From: Aquilaria yunnanensis
Lineage: Eukaryota > Streptophyta > Magnoliopsida > Malvales > Thymelaeaceae
Assembly: GCA_039654915.1 (NCBI GenBank)
Contig: CM077597.1
Location: 86,802,001 to 86,866,000, forward strand
Direction: 5' to 3'
DNA: 64,000 nucleotides
The translations under genes and the position numbers were made by a program. Under the pieces are notes generated by a model. That model worked only from the letters and a program-made list of their open reading frames with translations. It was not told the origin of the DNA and did no database searches. Positions 59,931-64,000 of the stretch are shown here, in pieces (positions within the stretch are counted from its first letter, which is position 1; every line of letters starts with the position of its first letter).

Positions 59931-60860
59931 TATAATTGACTTTTTAGTTCCGCCATTTTTGAGAGAGTCATTCGATAAAGTGCTTGAGAGATAGGAGTCG
60001 TTCCTTGCAATAAATCAATGGGGAAGTCGATATCCCGGCTAGGTGGCATTATAGGTAACTCCTCTGGAAACATTTCTGGAAATTCTTCCATAATGGGAAT
60101 ACCAGCTACTAATTTAGGTTTTTCTGACTCTGCCTGCACATAAGCCAAATAGCCAACACTGCATTGACAGAGATATCTATCAGCTTGCAAACTAAAAATT
60201 AAGATTGGAGTGAAGCTCTTTTTATCCCTAGCAAACTGCACTTTTGACCCATTAGGCAAGGAGAAGGTAATTTGCTTTTGATAGCAATCCACCTTAGGAT
60301 GGTGCTGAAGTAGCCAATCCATGCCCAAAATACAACCAAATTCAGATATCCCGAGGACAAAGTGGTTAGTGTCTAGATCGCATCCTCTGACAGAAATCAA
60401 GCAAGATTAAAGTACACAAGCAGAACTTATACTAGTGTTTGGTGGTGTAGAAACCACTAGTATGAAGGGAAGCTCTTTAACAGGTATGCCTAATTGATCA
60501 GCTAGTCTAGGAGATATGAAAGAATGTGTGGACCCCGAGTCTATAAGAACTCTAGCAGGAAACCTAGAAATAGAAAGAGTACCTATAACCAATTCAAACA
60601 AATACTAACCCAAGCAGGCTATTACCATGAACTTGAAATTAAAGGCTATAATTAAAAGCTATAAATAACAGTGTACCTTGCACCACACTTGAAGCATCCT
60701 ATGCCTCCTTGGCAGTCACTGCATAAACACGTCCTGCCACATGAGGTTTCTTTGTTGGTGGTCTTGCCGGTGGAATGTGTGCTGCTAGTGGAGTATCCTT
60801 CTTAGGATATTGCCTGGATAGATGCCCTATCTCTTGGCAATAGAAACAAATCACACACCG
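59931..60860 (-). pseudogene. Element C protease and zinc-knuckle region
   Basis: The protease frame (60407-60601) reads RVLIDSGSTHSFISPRLADQ, with an intact DSG. It is followed by GCILGMDWLLQHHPKVDCY (60250-60330). The zinc knuckle at about 60810-60860 reads CFYCQEIGHLSRQYP, with Tyr in place of the last Cys. A stop separates the protease from the next frame. Confidence 0.85.
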
Positions 60861-61028
60861 CCCTTCAATTGGGTGAAAGAAATGGCAAGTCTGACATCTA
60901 GGCTCCCCTTGGCCCTTAAAAACCAGTCGTACTATAGGCCCTCCTGACCCATTAAGCTGTAGTTGGGTAACTCTGCTATCGATTGGCTGACCTCTGCCAA
61001 AATGTCCTCGCCCCTGAATAGGCGTTGG

Positions 61029-62427
61029 TTATGCTATAGGACAAAAATTGCCTACATGTGTAAGTCGTGATGGCATACGACCTCGACTCATGTCAATAGG
61101 TCTAGATAGCTCTTTATCTCTCATCCTTACCTCACCCCGTTGAGTTAAGGATACGGCCTTCTCAAAGTTATCAATCTCTTGCACAATCAGCCTATCTACT
61201 AGCTCGTCACACAAACCATTAACATACCTCTTGATTTTCCTTAGTTCATGTGCCACAATATGCTCAGCATAGTGGGCCAAGGCATTAAATCTAGCTGTGT
61301 ACTGACCTACTGTCATGCTCTCTTGTACCAGTGTAAGAAACTCTTGCTCTTTTCTGTCCCTCACGGCCTCAGAGAAGTATCGACCATAGAAAGTATGCAT
61401 AAATATCTCCCAAGTGACATATCCACCCTCAGTCCTCGATGTAACACCCCCATATCCTACATAGATGAATTGTGGGAAACCTTATGTGAATATATAGGCT
61501 CTAATTCCAGAACATAAGCACCTAGCGCTTATCCTTTTCATAAAGGATAGCCTATGTGGTGTGGGCAGGTGTTCCGTTGACCGGTTCTGGAATTGGGTCG
61601 TTACAGATGGTATCAGAGCTGACCCGGGACCACAATGGTGTGGCAGCGGTGAGTATGCACATGCATCATCTATCGGGACTGATCCCGGATTCGAGAGGCT
61701 ACTTGGCTAGGGGCTAAGTAGTCCGATTAGAGAGGTTACTTGGTCCCCAACGGGGACGTTGGGTACATAAGGGGGGGAGTTTGTAACACCCCCATATCCC
61801 ACATAGATGAATTGTGGGAAACCTTATGTGAATATATAGGCTCTAATTCTAGAACATAAGCACCTAGCGCTTATCCTTTTCATAAAGGATAGCCTATGTG
61901 GTGTGGGCAGGTGTTCCGTTGACCGGTTCTGGAATTGGGTCGTTGCACTCGAAATCCCTGGTCAAGTGGCCTCCCACCATGTTTAGGCCTCCTCACCCAA
62001 GCTAAAGGTGGCTAAGTTTACCTTGTCCTCTTCTGGAATTCTCAAAGCAAAAAGTGTCTTATTTGAAGCTCTGATCCACTCCTCAGTTTTGGTAGGGTTA
62101 ACCCCACCAGTATACTCACCAGTTAGCCTCTTGAACTGTTCAAGTAGGTCGGCCCTATGCTAACATTTGGCTGGGGCATGAGGTTGCTACTCCCACTCAT
62201 TCAAATTCTGAAAGTACTGGCTTAAGGCAATAACTGCCAGACACAATGGATCGTCATTGGCCTGCTGACCAAGATTCTGGGCTTGTTGCCCATGATTTAG
62301 TATGTCCTGTCCATGCACTTTAGCATGCTAACCTCAACCCCGTGGGGGTCCTCCTTGATCACGAGTTTGTTGCTTATCCTGTGCGCCTTGTCCAAGACCT
62401 AAGGCAGGGTACTCATGTGGGTCCATG
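61029..62427 (-). pseudogene. Element C gag relic split by a TRIM
   Basis: The gag start lies at 62427 (MDPHEYPALGLGQG). The main gag domain is in 61029-61400, with FYGRYFSEAVRDRKEQEF and IKRYVNGLCDELVDRL. The TRIM at 61440-61947 splits the domain between the WWEA-like motif and this part. Additional stops occur upstream. Confidence 0.85.
61440..61947 (+). mobile_element. Complete TRIM retrotransposon in element C gag
   Basis: A 508-bp element with two 166-bp LTRs (61440-61605 and 61782-61947) that differ at three positions. Primer site GATGGTATCAGAGCTGACCC begins at 61606. A polypurine tract (AAGGGGGGGAG) sits before the second LTR. The target duplication CTCGA is perfect (61435-61439 and 61948-61952). 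The 176-bp internal region has no coding capacity, so movement must depend on enzymes of another LTR element. Confidence 0.96.
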
Positions 62428-62737
62428 ACCTAAAAAAGGAAAGGTTTAGTCCAGCGTAGTTAAATAACTTTGAAAGTAACTTTTAACTTATAACACTAGG
62501 TAAGCCTTTAGGTAACTTTTATCTTATTTTAGACATTAAATTAATTGGTCTATTATTTTATGAGTCCCCTTATTGAAAGACAAGTTGTTAACTTTTGTTT
62601 ATAACCTTGCTAATATATTATGCTCAATTATGGAAACTTTTAAAACCTATCTAAGGTCTCTAACTTAGCAAACAAACAAGAAGCATACTTATTGAGTGAG
62701 GTCACTGCCTTCCTCCAATTTGGCTCTAATACCAAAT

Positions 62738-64000
62738 TGTAACGCCCCTAATTTTATAAACCTTAATTTTAAAAAATATCTTAAATTCTTATAATTATAA
62801 GTCATTTAATTAAAAATAATTTAAGAAATATGAGGTAAAACATTTTCTTTCAATCTATTTTCAAAATAATAAGAGTATTAAATGAAATTAGAGTAATTAA
62901 GTGACAATCCTAGGAAAACTAATATACAAATAATTTACCAATTTAAACAACCATATGTCTCTTTAGAAATCAAATAACACAAAGTTGAAACTAAGTCCTA
63001 GCTAGTTTTACTTTTGATGGGCTACAGCGTACCCTCACTAAGTCTGCTCCACATTTTGAACCTCATTATATGGTTTAGTGTGCTTTCTTTCTTTATTGTA
63101 CTCACCTAAGAAACATGTTAGAAGGAAGGATAAGCACAACTTACTCCGTAAAGGGGAAATATCAGGCCCATCACGTGGGTCCTAATTTTCCCAAAACAAG
63201 CAGCAATGAATAACAAACTTTAAGTTCTAGCAATTTAATTAAAGAACAATTTCATACATTATCATAACAACAATACCAAAGTCCAACTAGCATGCTTGAA
63301 CGACCATACATATGCATAATTCTTTTTACCGATTAAATCATATCTTATTGATCAATCAATTAAGCCAATACTTAAATGCCATCGGAAAAACCTAGGGTGG
63401 TGAGTGTAGACATCACCCACTCTTGGGATAACTCTTAGGCAGTGCCACTAGGGATGCCACCAAGCCAGAGTTTCTCAGGATACCTACGCCGAGGTAGAGC
63501 CTCTCGTGATACCAGCCATAAGCATGGTCCCTCACTAGCTATGGTTTAGCAACGCACAAATCATATCTTCATACTACATGTCGATATCGGGTCATGACTA
63601 GGGACGGTCCGCTGCCACCCTAATATGCCTCTCGGGTTCAAATCGTCCGTTTCAAACTTCTTGCCTAAATTTACGGCTCATCAGGTTAGGCAGATATGAT
63701 CCGTCGCCAACCATGCATGCCTCGTGTTTTAGCTTACTCTTCAAATCCTTTATTTAATGCAGTCTTGTGTATGGCAATATCAATCATATGCAACAGCCAA
63801 TTGATGCATGACCGTAGCTCATTTTATTTTGGCTTTTTTTAGTAGAGTGCCATGATTCTAGTGAATCCGATTTCTTTTATCTTGTTATCCTAGCTTAGTG
63901 TTACATGATGTCATGACAATTAATGATATCTTTTTAAGTGTATTTATGATAAATGTTTATCTCATTTCTCCTGAATTCTTTCTAAATTGGTCATTTAGCA
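62738..64000 (-). repeat. Element C 5' LTR, cut by the window end
   Basis: Begins (plus strand) TGTAACGCCCCTAATTTTATA and aligns with the solo LTR from 43778 on. It includes the central segment CCTACGCCGAGGTAGAGCC. The outer end is beyond the window. Confidence 0.9.

Larger units (their letters stand above)
56729..64000 (-). mobile_element. Tekay/Del-like gypsy element C, internally deleted, runs off the window
   Basis: In minus orientation the 5' LTR occupies 62738 to beyond 64000, next to a primer site at 62722-62737 (TGGTATTAGAGCC). Coding sequence runs from 62427 down to about 57360. Only the last 630 bp of the 3' LTR remain (56729-57358). The junction near 57358 joins the integrase C-terminal region directly to the LTR remnant, so the chromodomain, purine tract and about 2.5 kb of LTR are gone. 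A TRIM interrupts gag. Coding is less decayed than in element A but still broken. Confidence 0.9.

Overview
This is nuclear DNA of a flowering plant, most likely a eudicot. The evidence is the mix of plant transposon families (L1-type LINE, Ty1/copia, Tekay/Del-like Ty3/gypsy, CACTA, hAT, Stowaway-like MITEs and a TRIM), the AT-rich intergenic DNA, and genes with short introns and a TATA box. The species cannot be fixed from the sequence. There are no bacterial operons, CRISPR arrays, rRNA genes or tRNA genes. The only host genes I can support are two paralogues on the minus strand.

Layout, left half. Bases 1-15858 and about 20197-31220 are two copies of one tandem segmental duplication. Each copy holds, left to right, an L1-type LINE (minus strand), a two-exon gene resembling the 23-kDa jasmonate-induced protein family (minus strand), and the 5' end of a Tekay-like LTR. 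Copy 1 carries a 1450-bp hAT element and a 6.3-kb CACTA element inside the LINE. Copy 2 lacks both: the hAT site is empty, and a 7.7-kb tract containing the CACTA is missing. Copy 2 instead carries a very young, coding-intact copia element (21913-26428), whose empty site survives in copy 1. The 4.3 kb between the copies holds a decayed hAT element with another hAT nested in it, and it is bounded by an 84-bp inverted repeat.

Layout, right half. Tekay element A (30739-42711, plus strand) is complete but heavily mutated, and its 3' LTR contains a TRIM. It is followed by AT-rich repeats, a Tekay solo LTR (43778-46942) and an older patchwork of AT-rich repeats (47-51 kb). Next comes a tandem array of TRIM LTRs and internal regions organised as a dimeric higher-order repeat (51968-54713). 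An inverted AT-rich repeat and Tekay element C follow (56729 to the window end, minus strand). Element C has lost its chromodomain and most of its 3' LTR and contains a recent TRIM in gag.

The paralogous blocks act as each other's controls: insertion sites, target-site duplications and the relative order of events can be read by comparing them. The most unusual structure is the TRIM-derived higher-order tandem array, which looks like a satellite forming from a small non-autonomous retrotransposon.
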